NCBI GenBank assembly: GCA_964512955.1
Contig: CAZEKX010000092.1
Coordinates: forward strand, 1 to 7,024
Source: HGM04593 sp964512955
GTDB lineage: Bacteria > Bacteroidota > Bacteroidia > Bacteroidales > Bacteroidaceae
DNA length: 7,024 bases
Direction: 5' to 3'
The notes under the pieces are model-generated. The model did not search any database, was not told where the DNA came from, and was given only the letters and a program-made list of their open reading frames with translations. The translations under genes and the position numbers were made by a program. Positions 1 to 6,006 of the stretch are shown one piece after another. The stretch's first letter is position 1. Every line of letters begins with the position of its first letter.

Positions 1-1613
1 GCAATGATGATAATTGCAATGTCGGTAATCTTTGCACCACGTGCGCGCATTGCGGTAAAGGCCTCGTGTCCCGGAGTGTCAAGGAAGGTAATGTGCTTGC
101 CATTTTCCATTTGTACATTGTATGCACCAATATGCTGTGTGATACCTCCTGCTTCTCCGGCAATTACGTTCGATTTACGTATGTAGTCGAGTAGCGATGT
201 CTTACCGTGGTCGACATGTCCCATCACTGTGATGATAGGTGCACGGGGTTGCAAGTCTTCTTCGGCATCACCCTCCTCTTCTATTGCATTTGCTACTTCG
301 GCGCTTACATATTCTGTTGTGAATCCAAATTCCTCGGCAACAATGTTTATGGTCTCAGCATCGAGTCGTTGGTTGATAGACACCATTATACCAATACTCA
401 TACATGTTGCAATGACCTGTGTTACAGAGATATTCATCATGCTTGCAAGTTCGTTTGCAGTAACAAATTCTGTAAGTTTAAGAACTTTGCTCTGTTCTAT
501 CTCATTTGCAAACTCCTGTTGCTGGCGCTCTGCGGCAAGTTCACGCTTCTCTTTACGATATTTTGCCGATTTTGCTTTTCCACGGTTTGTCAAACGATCG
601 AGAGTCTCTTTTATCTGCTTTGAAACATCCTCTTCGCTGACATCCGATTTGTCGAAACGTTTATGCTTGTTATCTCTGTCGCGACGACTACCTTGTGAAG
701 GATTCTCTCCTCCGTTTTTGTTCTTGTTTCTGTTGCCCGACCAATCCTGTCTCTCGTTATTGCTCTCTTGGCTTATATCGACTCTCTGATTTCCAATGCG
801 TGCACGTTTTTTCTTCTTTTCGCCGTTGTTATCGCTCTTTGCGTTCTGGTTTTTTTGAGAATTCTCTTTTTGTTGCTTACGCATCTCTTCACGTTGTCTG
901 TCCTTCTCTTCACGCTCTTTTCTCTTCTCCTCTTTGCTCTTCTTTTTAGGGCGTGTCTGTTGGTTTATAGACGAAAGGTCAATCTTGCCAATGATATTAA
1001 GATTGGGTTTAACCTCGTCTATCTGAGTTAGAGAGGGCTGTGTTGTGTTCTCTTTTTCGGTCAACGGTTCAACTGTTTCAACTCTTTCAGCAACAGGCTG
1101 TTCCACAATTTTGGGCTCTTCTTTAACAACTTCCTTAACCGGTTCCGGTTTTTTCTCAACCTTTTTAGCAACGGGCTCTTTTTCTTGTTTCTTTGCAGGT
1201 TTGCGGTTTAAAGCAGCCAAATCTATGGTTCCCATTATTTTAATCTTGGGCTCCTCTACAACTTTGGGCTCTTCTTTAACAACCTCTTTAACAGGCTCAG
1301 GTTTAACATTGTGCTCTTGTTCCTTCTCCTCGTGCTGAGGCTTCTCTGCAACCACTGTATCTACAACCGGTGCTGTTTCAGTGGGGGTGCTCTTCGACTT
1401 ATCCTTGTTCTGTCGCTCTTTGGTGAACTTGTCCGATTGCATTCGAACATTCTTGTCGGTACTGAATTCTTCCATGAGAAGGTTGTAACCCTCTTCGGGA
1501 ACTACTGCATTGGGGTCTTCCTTTATATCGAAACCCTTCTTTTGCAGAAACTCCACAATGGTATTCAAACCGATGTTAAGTTCTTTTTGTACTTTATTTA
1601 ATCTTATCTTCAT
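1..1613 (-). CDS. infB: Translation initiation factor IF-2, N-terminal 537 residues (gene cut by the window edge)
   Basis: IF2 is the GTPase that places initiator tRNA on the 30S subunit and promotes 70S joining in the cytoplasm. The ATG at 1613-1611 opens an IF2_N-type helical domain (about residues 2-50, starting MKIRLNKVQKELNIG). A long, low-complexity charged linker follows (about 55-370). Its first half is Pro/Glu/Lys/Val-rich with internal repeats, and its second half is Lys/Arg/Glu/Asn-rich. A second IF2_N-like segment (about 377-425) precedes the G domain. The G1 P-loop GHVDHGKT is at 465-472 and the G3 motif DTPGH at 512-516. The frame is open to base 1, ending in a DIAIIII stretch typical of IF2. 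The G4 motif and C-terminal domains lie outside the window. It is the last visible gene of the rimP-nusA-infB operon, 57 nt after nusA. Identification is secure, and the long linker fits Bacteroidota IF2. Confidence 0.97.
   Translation of the reverse strand, partial: MKIRLNKVQKELNIGLNTIVEFLQKKGFDIKEDPNAVVPEEGYNLLMEEFSTDKNVRMQSDKFTKERQNKDKSKSTPTETAPVVDTVVAEKPQHEEKEQEHNVKPEPVKEVVKEEPKVVEEPKIKIMGTIDLAALNRKPAKKQEKEPVAKKVEKKPEPVKEVVKEEPKIVEQPVAERVETVEPLTEKENTTQPSLTQIDEVKPNLNIIGKIDLSSINQQTRPKKKSKEEKRKEREEKDRQREEMRKQQKENSQKNQNAKSDNNGEKKKKRARIGNQRVDISQESNNERQDWSGNRNKNKNGGENPSQGSRRDRDNKHKRFDKSDVSEEDVSKQIKETLDRLTNRGKAKSAKYRKEKRELAAERQQQEFANEIEQSKVLKLTEFVTANELASMMNISVTQVIATCMSIGIMVSINQRLDAETINIVAEEFGFTTEYVSAEVANAIEEEGDAEEDLQPRAPIITVMGHVDHGKTSLLDYIRKSNVIAGEAGGITQHIGAYNVQMENGKHITFLDTPGHEAFTAMRARGAKITDIAIIII
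1111..1304 (-). repeat. infB: Duplicated segment inside the infB linker
   Basis: Two copies of a 41-nt stretch (1264-1304 and 1111-1151) match at 36 of 41 bases and lie 153 nt, exactly 51 codons, apart. They encode KPEPVKEVVKEEPK at residues 104-117 and again at 155-168. The in-frame spacing and mostly silent differences suggest an old in-frame duplication kept at the protein level. A second, weaker repeat is interleaved: PKIKIMGTIDLAALN (122-136) resembles PNLNIIGKIDLSSIN (203-217). Confidence 0.8.
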
Positions 1614-1614
1614 T

Positions 1615-1670
1615 AACTTGATTACGTTTTAAATTAAGAAAAAGGTGTTTTTATTTGCTTTTCGCAAGTT
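1615..1670 (-). other. nusA-infB intergenic spacer with small inverted repeats
   Basis: The spacer between the nusA stop and the infB ATG is AT-rich. It is bounded by a 6-bp inverted repeat (AACTTG 1615-1620, CAAGTT 1665-1670). It also holds a tiny hairpin, TTGC-TTTTC-GCAA, at 1655-1667. There is no U-tract, so it is not an intrinsic terminator, and no clear TAnnTTTG promoter was seen. Read-through from nusA into infB is expected. The short stems could be chance in AT-rich DNA. Confidence 0.3.
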
Positions 1671-2933
1671 TTATTTCTCATCCTCGAATTCGGCTCTGAG
1701 AACGTCGAGTAGGTGGTCTACTGTGTCCTCCTCTAAATCGGCCTTCTCAATGAGTACTTCGCGAGGTGCGTTGAGTACTGCTTTTGCTGTGTCGAGACCT
1801 ATTTTCTTTATTGCAGCAATTATCCACTCGTCTATTTCGTCTGCAAACTCATCGAGGTATATATCATCCTCCTCAGTGTTCTCTTCAATTTCGCGATATA
1901 CATCTATTGTATATTCTGTCAGCATGCTGGCAAGTTTAATATTCAAACCATTCTTACCGATTGCAAGTGAAACCTCTTCGGGTTTAAGATATACATCTGC
2001 TGTTTTCTTTTCTTCGTCAAGATAAATCGTGAATACCTTTGCAGGACTCAACGCTCGTTTAATAAAGAGTTCAATGTTAGATGTATAATTTATTACGTCT
2101 ATGTTCTCGTTACGCAATTCGCGTACAATACCATGAATACGAGAACCTTTTACTCCAACACATGCACCTACAGGGTCTATACGGTCATCGTATGTCTCAA
2201 CTGCAATTTTTGCACGTTCACCGGGTATACGGGCAATCTTTTTAATTGTAATGAGTCCATCGTTAATCTCGGGAACCTCGAGTTCGAACAGACGTTGCAG
2301 GAACATTGGCGATGTACGACTCAATATAATCTTGGGATTGTTGTTCTGGTTGTCGACACGTGCCACGACTGCACGAACATTATCGCCTTTGCGGTAAAAA
2401 TCCGAAGGAATCTGCTCGGTCTTGGGTAATATTAGTTCGTTACCCTCATCGTCGAGCATAAGAATCTCTTTCTTCCAAATCTGGTAAACCTCGCCACTTA
2501 CAATTGTACCAACCTTTTCTATGTATTTGTTATAAAGGCTGTCCTTCTCAAGTTCAAGAATCTTTGATGCCAATGTCTGGCGTAAATTCAGAATGGCACG
2601 ACGTCCGAACTCTGCGAAATTTACTATTTCACTAACCTCCTCGCCAACTTCGAACGAATCGTCTATAAGTTGTGCTTCACTCAAAGATATTTCAAAGTTC
2701 TCGTCCTTAACATCCTTGTCCTCTACAACGGTACGACGACGCTGTATCTCAAAGTCTCCACGGTCGGGGTTTACAATTACAGAGTAGTTCTCGTCTGTTC
2801 CGAACATATTTACCAACACTTTACGGAAACTCTCTTCGAGAACACTGATCATTGTTGTGCGGTCGATGTTTTTCGACTCTTTAAATTCTTGAAATGTATC
2901 AAGAAGGCTGATTGTTTCTTCTTTCTTTGCCAT
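1671..2933 (-). CDS. nusA: Transcription termination/antitermination factor NusA
   Basis: NusA binds RNA polymerase and nascent RNA, and modulates pausing, intrinsic termination and antitermination. The 420-residue product has the family order. The N-terminal RNAP-binding domain covers about 1-125, including the FAEFGRRAILNLRQ segment at 106-119. An S1 domain follows at about 135-205. KH1 has its GxxG loop as GVKG at 260-263, and KH2 has GKNG at 326-329 within the characteristic LAIGKNGLNIKLAS. The acidic, helical tail from about 350 includes a helix-hairpin-helix-like segment (about 368-415). Length is between the short B. subtilis form and the longer E. coli form with its two acidic repeats. 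The ATG start sits 1 nt after the rimP stop, so the two are probably translationally coupled. No Shine-Dalgarno is visible, as is usual in Bacteroidota. Expression may be self-limiting through the terminator hairpin in the rimP leader (3454-3480). Confidence 0.98.
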   Translation of the reverse strand: MAKKEETISLLDTFQEFKESKNIDRTTMISVLEESFRKVLVNMFGTDENYSVIVNPDRGDFEIQRRRTVVEDKDVKDENFEISLSEAQLIDDSFEVGEEVSEIVNFAEFGRRAILNLRQTLASKILELEKDSLYNKYIEKVGTIVSGEVYQIWKKEILMLDDEGNELILPKTEQIPSDFYRKGDNVRAVVARVDNQNNNPKIILSRTSPMFLQRLFELEVPEINDGLITIKKIARIPGERAKIAVETYDDRIDPVGACVGVKGSRIHGIVRELRNENIDVINYTSNIELFIKRALSPAKVFTIYLDEEKKTADVYLKPEEVSLAIGKNGLNIKLASMLTEYTIDVYREIEENTEEDDIYLDEFADEIDEWIIAAIKKIGLDTAKAVLNAPREVLIEKADLEEDTVDHLLDVLRAEFEDEK

Positions 2934-2934
2934 T

Positions 2935-3402
2935 TTATTTAAAATTTATAATATATTTCGTGTATTTTACCTCGTTGTATGCAAAATGTAAATCTTCTTC
3001 AACGAGTTGTGGGCGTTTGCTGCCCTCAATCTTCTCTTTTTTTGTTATGGTGAGTACAAACTCATGTTCATCGGCATGTTTCAATACTCCTTTAAGTTTC
3101 TTTCCGGCTTTACTCAATACCTCAACCTCTTTACCAATGTAGTTTATGTATTGCTGAATAACCTTGAATGGTTGTCCTAATCCTGCAGAACCAACCTCTA
3201 ATTCATAATCTTCGGTTTCTCTGCTTAGTCCTGCCTCTATGTGGCGACTCAGGTCTGCACAGTCCTCAATCCATACACCTTCGGCATGGTCTATTTCCAC
3301 TGTAATCTTGTCGTCTTTGCTGACAACTACATCAACCAGAAAATACTCCTTGCTCGCAAGCCACTCTTGTGTCAACTCAATAACTTTTTGTTTGTCAATC
3401 AT
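2935..3402 (-). CDS. rimP: Ribosome maturation factor RimP
   Basis: RimP assists late assembly of the 30S subunit. The 155-residue product matches family size and layout. The N-terminal alpha/beta domain (about 1-82) ends in ELEVGSAGLGQPFK, the local form of the conserved 'LEVSSPGLDRPL' signature. The C-terminal SH3-like domain (about 85-155) begins VIQQYINYIGKEVEV. The acidic stretch IEDCADLSRHIEAGL is also typical. It is the first gene of rimP-nusA-infB, an order conserved across many bacteria, and its TAA is separated from the nusA ATG by a single base. The ATG at 3402-3400 follows an AT-rich leader without a Shine-Dalgarno. The predicted leader is roughly 90 nt and contains a terminator-like hairpin. 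Confidence 0.96.
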   Translation of the reverse strand: MIDKQKVIELTQEWLASKEYFLVDVVVSKDDKITVEIDHAEGVWIEDCADLSRHIEAGLSRETEDYELEVGSAGLGQPFKVIQQYINYIGKEVEVLSKAGKKLKGVLKHADEHEFVLTITKKEKIEGSKRPQLVEEDLHFAYNEVKYTKYIINFK

Positions 3403-3453
3403 AAATTTATATAGTTCTAAAAATAGAAGATTAGTTTCTTTGTATTACGATAT

Positions 3454-3480
3454 AAAAAAGAGGGGCTTGTCAGCCCCTCT
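3454..3480 (-). terminator. Intrinsic terminator/attenuator in the rimP-nusA-infB leader
   Basis: A perfect 9-bp stem (AGAGGGGCT at 3459-3467 against AGCCCCTCT at 3472-3480) with a 4-nt loop is followed, in the minus direction only, by a run of six U. On the plus strand the hairpin is followed by CAATCC, so it has no U-tract in that direction. It therefore points into rimP. It sits about 10-18 nt downstream of the expected start from the promoter at 3498-3529 and about 50 nt before the rimP ATG. No minus-strand gene lies immediately upstream for it to terminate, since the next gene is on the plus strand. A leader attenuator is the simplest reading. Confidence 0.85.
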
Positions 3481-3497
3481 CAATCCTCAATACAATG

Positions 3498-3529
3498 CAA
3501 AAATAGTAATAATTAACTCTACTGCCAAA
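3498..3529 (-). promoter_or_regulatory. Bacteroidota-type promoter for rimP-nusA-infB
   Basis: On the minus strand, TTTG at 3529-3526 is followed after exactly 20 nt by TATTTTTG at 3505-3498. This matches the Bacteroidota consensus TTTG-N19/20-TAnnTTTG at both boxes. The expected transcription start is near 3490-3493, just ahead of the terminator hairpin. A weaker alternative, TATTTTTA at 3425-3418 downstream of the hairpin, lacks a -33 box at the right distance. Confidence 0.75.
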
Positions 3530-3588
3530 TGTTTCTCGCTTTTTTATCGTTTTTTGTTGATAAATAATTTATATGTATTGTTTTTTGC

Positions 3589-3597
3589 TATCTTCGC
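3589..3597 (+). promoter_or_regulatory. Putative -7 box for the small membrane-protein gene
   Basis: TATCTTCGC is one base from the TAnnTTTG core and is a common variant in this phylum. No TTTG is seen at the correct -33 distance; the upstream DNA is AT-rich. The expected start is near 3601-3604. That places the TTG codon at 3601 at the very 5' end of the transcript and favours the ATG at 3622 as the translation start. Confidence 0.5.
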
Positions 3598-3621
3598 ACC
3601 TTGAAAACAGTTTTTTTGATT

Positions 3622-4014
3622 ATGCGTAGCAGTAAAGGGCGCGATGCCAACATGAAATTTCTCTTTGGGAGTGTATTCTTCTTTTTTGTAATAATGCTGA
3701 CAATTATATTGTTTAGTTACTTCTCTTTGCAACAGTATTGGAACAAACCCAATATTCGTCCTCTTGAATATCAAATAGTATTCTCTAAGGAATTTAAAGG
3801 TTGTTCCTACGATATATACATGAACGATAGTTTAATATATTCGGGTACTCCGGTCAACATCGATACTTTGTTATCGGTACCTCGTCTTGCAACAGAAAAC
3901 TCATTGTTGGTTGTGGAACACGAAACACAACTCATCTCTTCTATTCTGCAGGTTGAAAAGAGAGAAGGTCGTTTGTTGCTTTACATCGAGGATGGAGAGA
4001 TAAAACTCAAATAG
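3622..4014 (+). CDS. Hypothetical single-pass membrane or secreted protein, 130 residues
   Basis: I do not recognise a family. From the ATG at 3622 the product has a short basic N-terminus (MRSSKGRDANMK), then a strongly hydrophobic segment (about 13-36) with no clear lipobox or signal peptidase site. A probably periplasmic domain of about 90 residues follows. That domain alternates hydrophobic and polar residues and looks beta-rich, for example the segments at 50-56, 61-74 and 107-129. The part reading YDIYMNDSLIYSGTPVNID vaguely recalls PEGA-like or Ig-like extracytoplasmic domains, which is only an impression. The frame stays open back to a TTG at 3601, but the -7 box at 3589-3597 would start transcription about there. 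An ATG at 3652 is a third possible start. The gene is divergent from rimP and ends 4 nt from the stop of the S41 protease gene. A real gene is likely because the TM plus soluble layout and its own promoter agree, but its function is unknown. Confidence 0.75.
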   Translation: MRSSKGRDANMKFLFGSVFFFFVIMLTIILFSYFSLQQYWNKPNIRPLEYQIVFSKEFKGCSYDIYMNDSLIYSGTPVNIDTLLSVPRLATENSLLVVEHETQLISSILQVEKREGRLLLYIEDGEIKLK

Positions 4015-4030
4015 TTTCTTATTTGTTTTT
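4008..4030 (+). terminator. Weak AT hairpin across the convergent stop codons
   Basis: CAAATA (4008-4013) and TATTTG (4020-4025) form a 6-bp inverted repeat with a 6-nt loop, followed on the plus strand by five T. It overlaps the stop codons of both converging genes and could weakly end the plus-strand transcript. The stem is nearly all A-T, so termination would be inefficient, and chance is possible. Confidence 0.3.
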
Positions 4031-5683
4031 GGGAGTTAAAATCTCTTTATAACGTTCTGCCGAATTAAGAATGTTACAACTCTCTGCCAGGTCGCTATCA
4101 TTACGCAAACTGTATACTATTTCGCCGTTCTGACCATAATATCGGCGAATAATCTCAGCGGTAAGTTGTTGTTTTACATCTTTTGCAAAGTGATTCAGGT
4201 CGTGTTCTAAGTTTTGTTGCAGTTTTTTCTCCAATGCGGCTATCTCATCTTTAGTTATCTCGGTGTAACCTTCAATATCAATAACCTTTTTCAACTCTGT
4301 AACAATCTTGCTGCTTTGCATGTCGTAATTAAACCCGGTAGAAATAAGATACTCTTTAAATTTGCAATAATCCTCATCGCTTATTTCGTATACATTGGCA
4401 GGTGCAATGGTATCATGCTCCAAACGATATTGTGTAGCAAAATCAAATATAGCCATATCTTGTAACAGATAGTATAGTAATGTTGTCAGTTTTTCAGCTT
4501 TTGGTTCTACATCGGGGCGTATACCGCCACCATCTCTTACTTCGCGCCCGCCTTCGGTGTAGAATACGTTGGTTAAACTGTCGGGGATACGTTCTACAGT
4601 TCCATCATTGTTGCGATGCGAGTAATCGAGTGCTTGTATGCAGCGTCCACTTGGTATGTGATATTTCGATGTTGTAATCTTTAAATAACCATCGTATGGC
4701 AGGTTCATAGTGCTCTGTACCAAACCTTTTCCGTATGTGCGTGAACCAACTATCACTCCTCGATCAAGGTCCTGCAATGCACCCGAAACAATTTCGGCAG
4801 CCGACGCTGTTTGACCGTTTACCAGAATAATCAATGGCGATGTTAAATCAATAGGTTCACGTGTGGTCTTAAATGTTTCGTTGGCTTGCTCTCTTTTTCC
4901 TTTGGTTGTTACAATTGTTTTTCCTTTTGGCACAAACAGGTTTACAATATTAATGGATTCTACGAGCGAGCCACCGCCATTGCCACGTAGGTCAATGACA
5001 AACTTCTTTGCTCCTTGTTCCTTAAGATTTATAACTGCTCTGCGCATATCCTTTGAACAGTTTTCGGTGAAACTTTCAAGAATTATATACCCTATGCTGT
5101 CTTTCAATATTCCATAATAGGTTATTGGGGGTAGAGCAATGTTTTCGCGTTTCAGTGTTACTCGTATTGGCTTTTTTGTTCCGGGACGCTCTATTTCAAG
5201 TGCCAGAGTGGAACCGGGTTCACCTCTGAGCATGTGGCTTACGCTGTCGGTACTCATTCCATGTACATCTACACCATCGACAGAAAGTAATGCATCGCCT
5301 ATCTTTAATCCTGCTTTTGCTGCCGGCAGGTTCTCGTAGGGTTCGGCAATCACAGTTGTCTTTTTATCTAAATGATAACGTATTACAGAGCCTATTCCGG
5401 CATATTTACCGGTAATCATCATCTTTAGTTCATCACTTTCGTCGGCAGGGTAGTATACCGTATATGGGTCAAGGCCGGCAAGCATTGCATCTATTCCTGT
5501 TTTAACAATCTTCTTAGGTTGAATAGTGTCTACGTAGAACATCTCCAAATCCTTTATTATTTTGTTGAAGATGCTCAACTGTTGCGATATTTGAAAATTG
5601 CGTCCTCCGTTGCTGAATGCAAGCAAAGAGATAATTCCTAATATTATAATAGGTAATATAAATAAAAACCTGTTTTTTCTCAT
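4019..5683 (-). CDS. Membrane-anchored S41 family C-terminal processing protease (CtpA/Prc type) with PDZ domain
   Basis: S41 proteases of this type cleave exported proteins, often near their C-termini, in the periplasm. The 554-residue product starts with a short basic N-terminus and a hydrophobic segment (about 5-24) that acts as a signal or anchor. A tail-specific-protease N-terminal helical region follows (about 30-85, ending LDPYTVYYPADE). The PDZ domain covers about 92-178, including AKAGLKIGDALLSVDGVDV at 122-140. The catalytic core covers about 190-395. It contains FVIDLRGNGGG (228-238), nucleophile Ser294 in NGQTASAAE, and Lys319 with Gln323 in YGKGLVQ, which is the Ser/Lys/Gln set of active CtpA enzymes. 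The C-terminal part (about 400-554) is a mostly helical, charged extension. The ATG at 5683-5681 follows a TATCTTCGC box by about 25 nt. The gene appears monocistronic, tail-to-tail with the small membrane-protein gene. The substrate cannot be inferred. Confidence 0.95.
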   Translation of the reverse strand: MRKNRFLFILPIIILGIISLLAFSNGGRNFQISQQLSIFNKIIKDLEMFYVDTIQPKKIVKTGIDAMLAGLDPYTVYYPADESDELKMMITGKYAGIGSVIRYHLDKKTTVIAEPYENLPAAKAGLKIGDALLSVDGVDVHGMSTDSVSHMLRGEPGSTLALEIERPGTKKPIRVTLKRENIALPPITYYGILKDSIGYIILESFTENCSKDMRRAVINLKEQGAKKFVIDLRGNGGGSLVESINIVNLFVPKGKTIVTTKGKREQANETFKTTREPIDLTSPLIILVNGQTASAAEIVSGALQDLDRGVIVGSRTYGKGLVQSTMNLPYDGYLKITTSKYHIPSGRCIQALDYSHRNNDGTVERIPDSLTNVFYTEGGREVRDGGGIRPDVEPKAEKLTTLLYYLLQDMAIFDFATQYRLEHDTIAPANVYEISDEDYCKFKEYLISTGFNYDMQSSKIVTELKKVIDIEGYTEITKDEIAALEKKLQQNLEHDLNHFAKDVKQQLTAEIIRRYYGQNGEIVYSLRNDSDLAESCNILNSAERYKEILTPKNK

Positions 5684-5708
5684 ATATCTAACGTTATGTA
5701 AATTTTTT

Positions 5709-5717
5709 GCGAAGATA
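5709..5717 (-). promoter_or_regulatory. Putative -7 box for the S41 protease gene
   Basis: On the minus strand TATCTTCGC lies about 25 nt before the ATG, giving a predicted leader of about 20 nt. It is identical to the core in front of the small membrane-protein gene (3589-3597). No good TTTG is seen at the -33 distance. Confidence 0.5.
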
Positions 5718-5830
5718 CATTTTTAACTCTTTAGTTGCTCTCTTTACGCTATTATTTTAACCTAAAATAGGCTGTTTTTACCGTTACGAGAAAAATTTTT
5801 TATTTTTTGCGAAAAAAATATCGGAATTTC

Positions 5831-5861
5831 TTGCACAGTAAAAAATAATGCACTACTTTTG
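5831..5861 (+). promoter_or_regulatory. Promoter of tRNA-Asn
   Basis: TTG at 5831-5833, a 20-nt spacer and TACTTTTG at 5854-5861 match the Bacteroidota -33/-7 promoter. The predicted start near 5867-5869 leaves a 5' leader of about 20 nt before the mature tRNA end, which RNase P would remove. Confidence 0.75.
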
Positions 5862-5889
5862 CATCGTCAATCAGAAAGGACAACAAAAT

Positions 5890-5963
5890 TCTTCAATAGC
5901 TCAGTTGGTTAGAGCACCTGACTGTTAATCAGGGGGTCGTAGGTTCAAGTCCTACTTGAAGAG
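5890..5963 (+). tRNA. tRNA-Asn (anticodon GTT)
   Basis: A complete 74-nt cloverleaf is visible. The 7-bp acceptor stem is TCTTCAA (5890-5896) with TTGAAGA (5956-5962), all Watson-Crick. The D-arm is GCTC/GAGC (5899-5902/5912-5915). The anticodon stem is CCTGA/TCAGG (5917-5921/5929-5933) around the loop CTGTTAA, with GTT at 5924-5926. The variable loop is GGGTC. The T-arm is GTAGG/CCTAC around TTCAAGT. The discriminator is G5963, as expected for Asn. CCA is not encoded (CAA follows), so it would be added by the CCA-adding enzyme. The gene stands alone with its own promoter and terminator. Confidence 0.97.
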
Positions 5964-5964
5964 C

Positions 5965-5994
5965 AAAAAGCACTGAATTTTCAGTGCTTTTTTT
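5965..5994. terminator. Bidirectional intrinsic terminator between tRNA-Asn and the SIMPL gene
   Basis: The arms AAAAAGCACTGA (5965-5976) and TCAGTGCTTTTT (5981-5992) pair perfectly around an ATTT loop. T-runs lie on both strands: on plus, seven T from 5988, and on minus, five from 5969 down. It starts 2 nt after the tRNA and lies 13 nt beyond the stop of the SIMPL gene, so it serves both converging transcripts. Confidence 0.9.
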
Positions 5995-6006
5995 GTTTAT
6001 TGTATG

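Noticed and set aside
207..1601. Plus-strand open frames opposite infB (several of 80-190 codons)
   Set aside because: They are antisense shadows of the charged IF2 linker and G domain. Their Ser/Phe/Leu-rich translations are what the complement of Lys/Glu-rich codons gives, and the minus strand has clear IF2 motifs.
3418..3425. TATTTTTA on the minus strand as a second rimP promoter downstream of the terminator
   Set aside because: The last base of the core is wrong, and no TTTG or TTG lies at the -33 distance. It is kept only as the alternative that would weaken the attenuator reading.
3544..3774. 76-codon minus-strand frame upstream of rimP
   Set aside because: It overlaps the promoter region and the hydrophobic segment of the plus-strand gene. 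Its translation has no family features, and the consensus promoter for rimP lies just downstream of its end.
5761..5771. CCTAAAATAGG, a 4-bp inverted repeat with a 3-bp spacer, as an operator
   Set aside because: It is too short to stand out in AT-rich DNA and is not placed at a promoter box.
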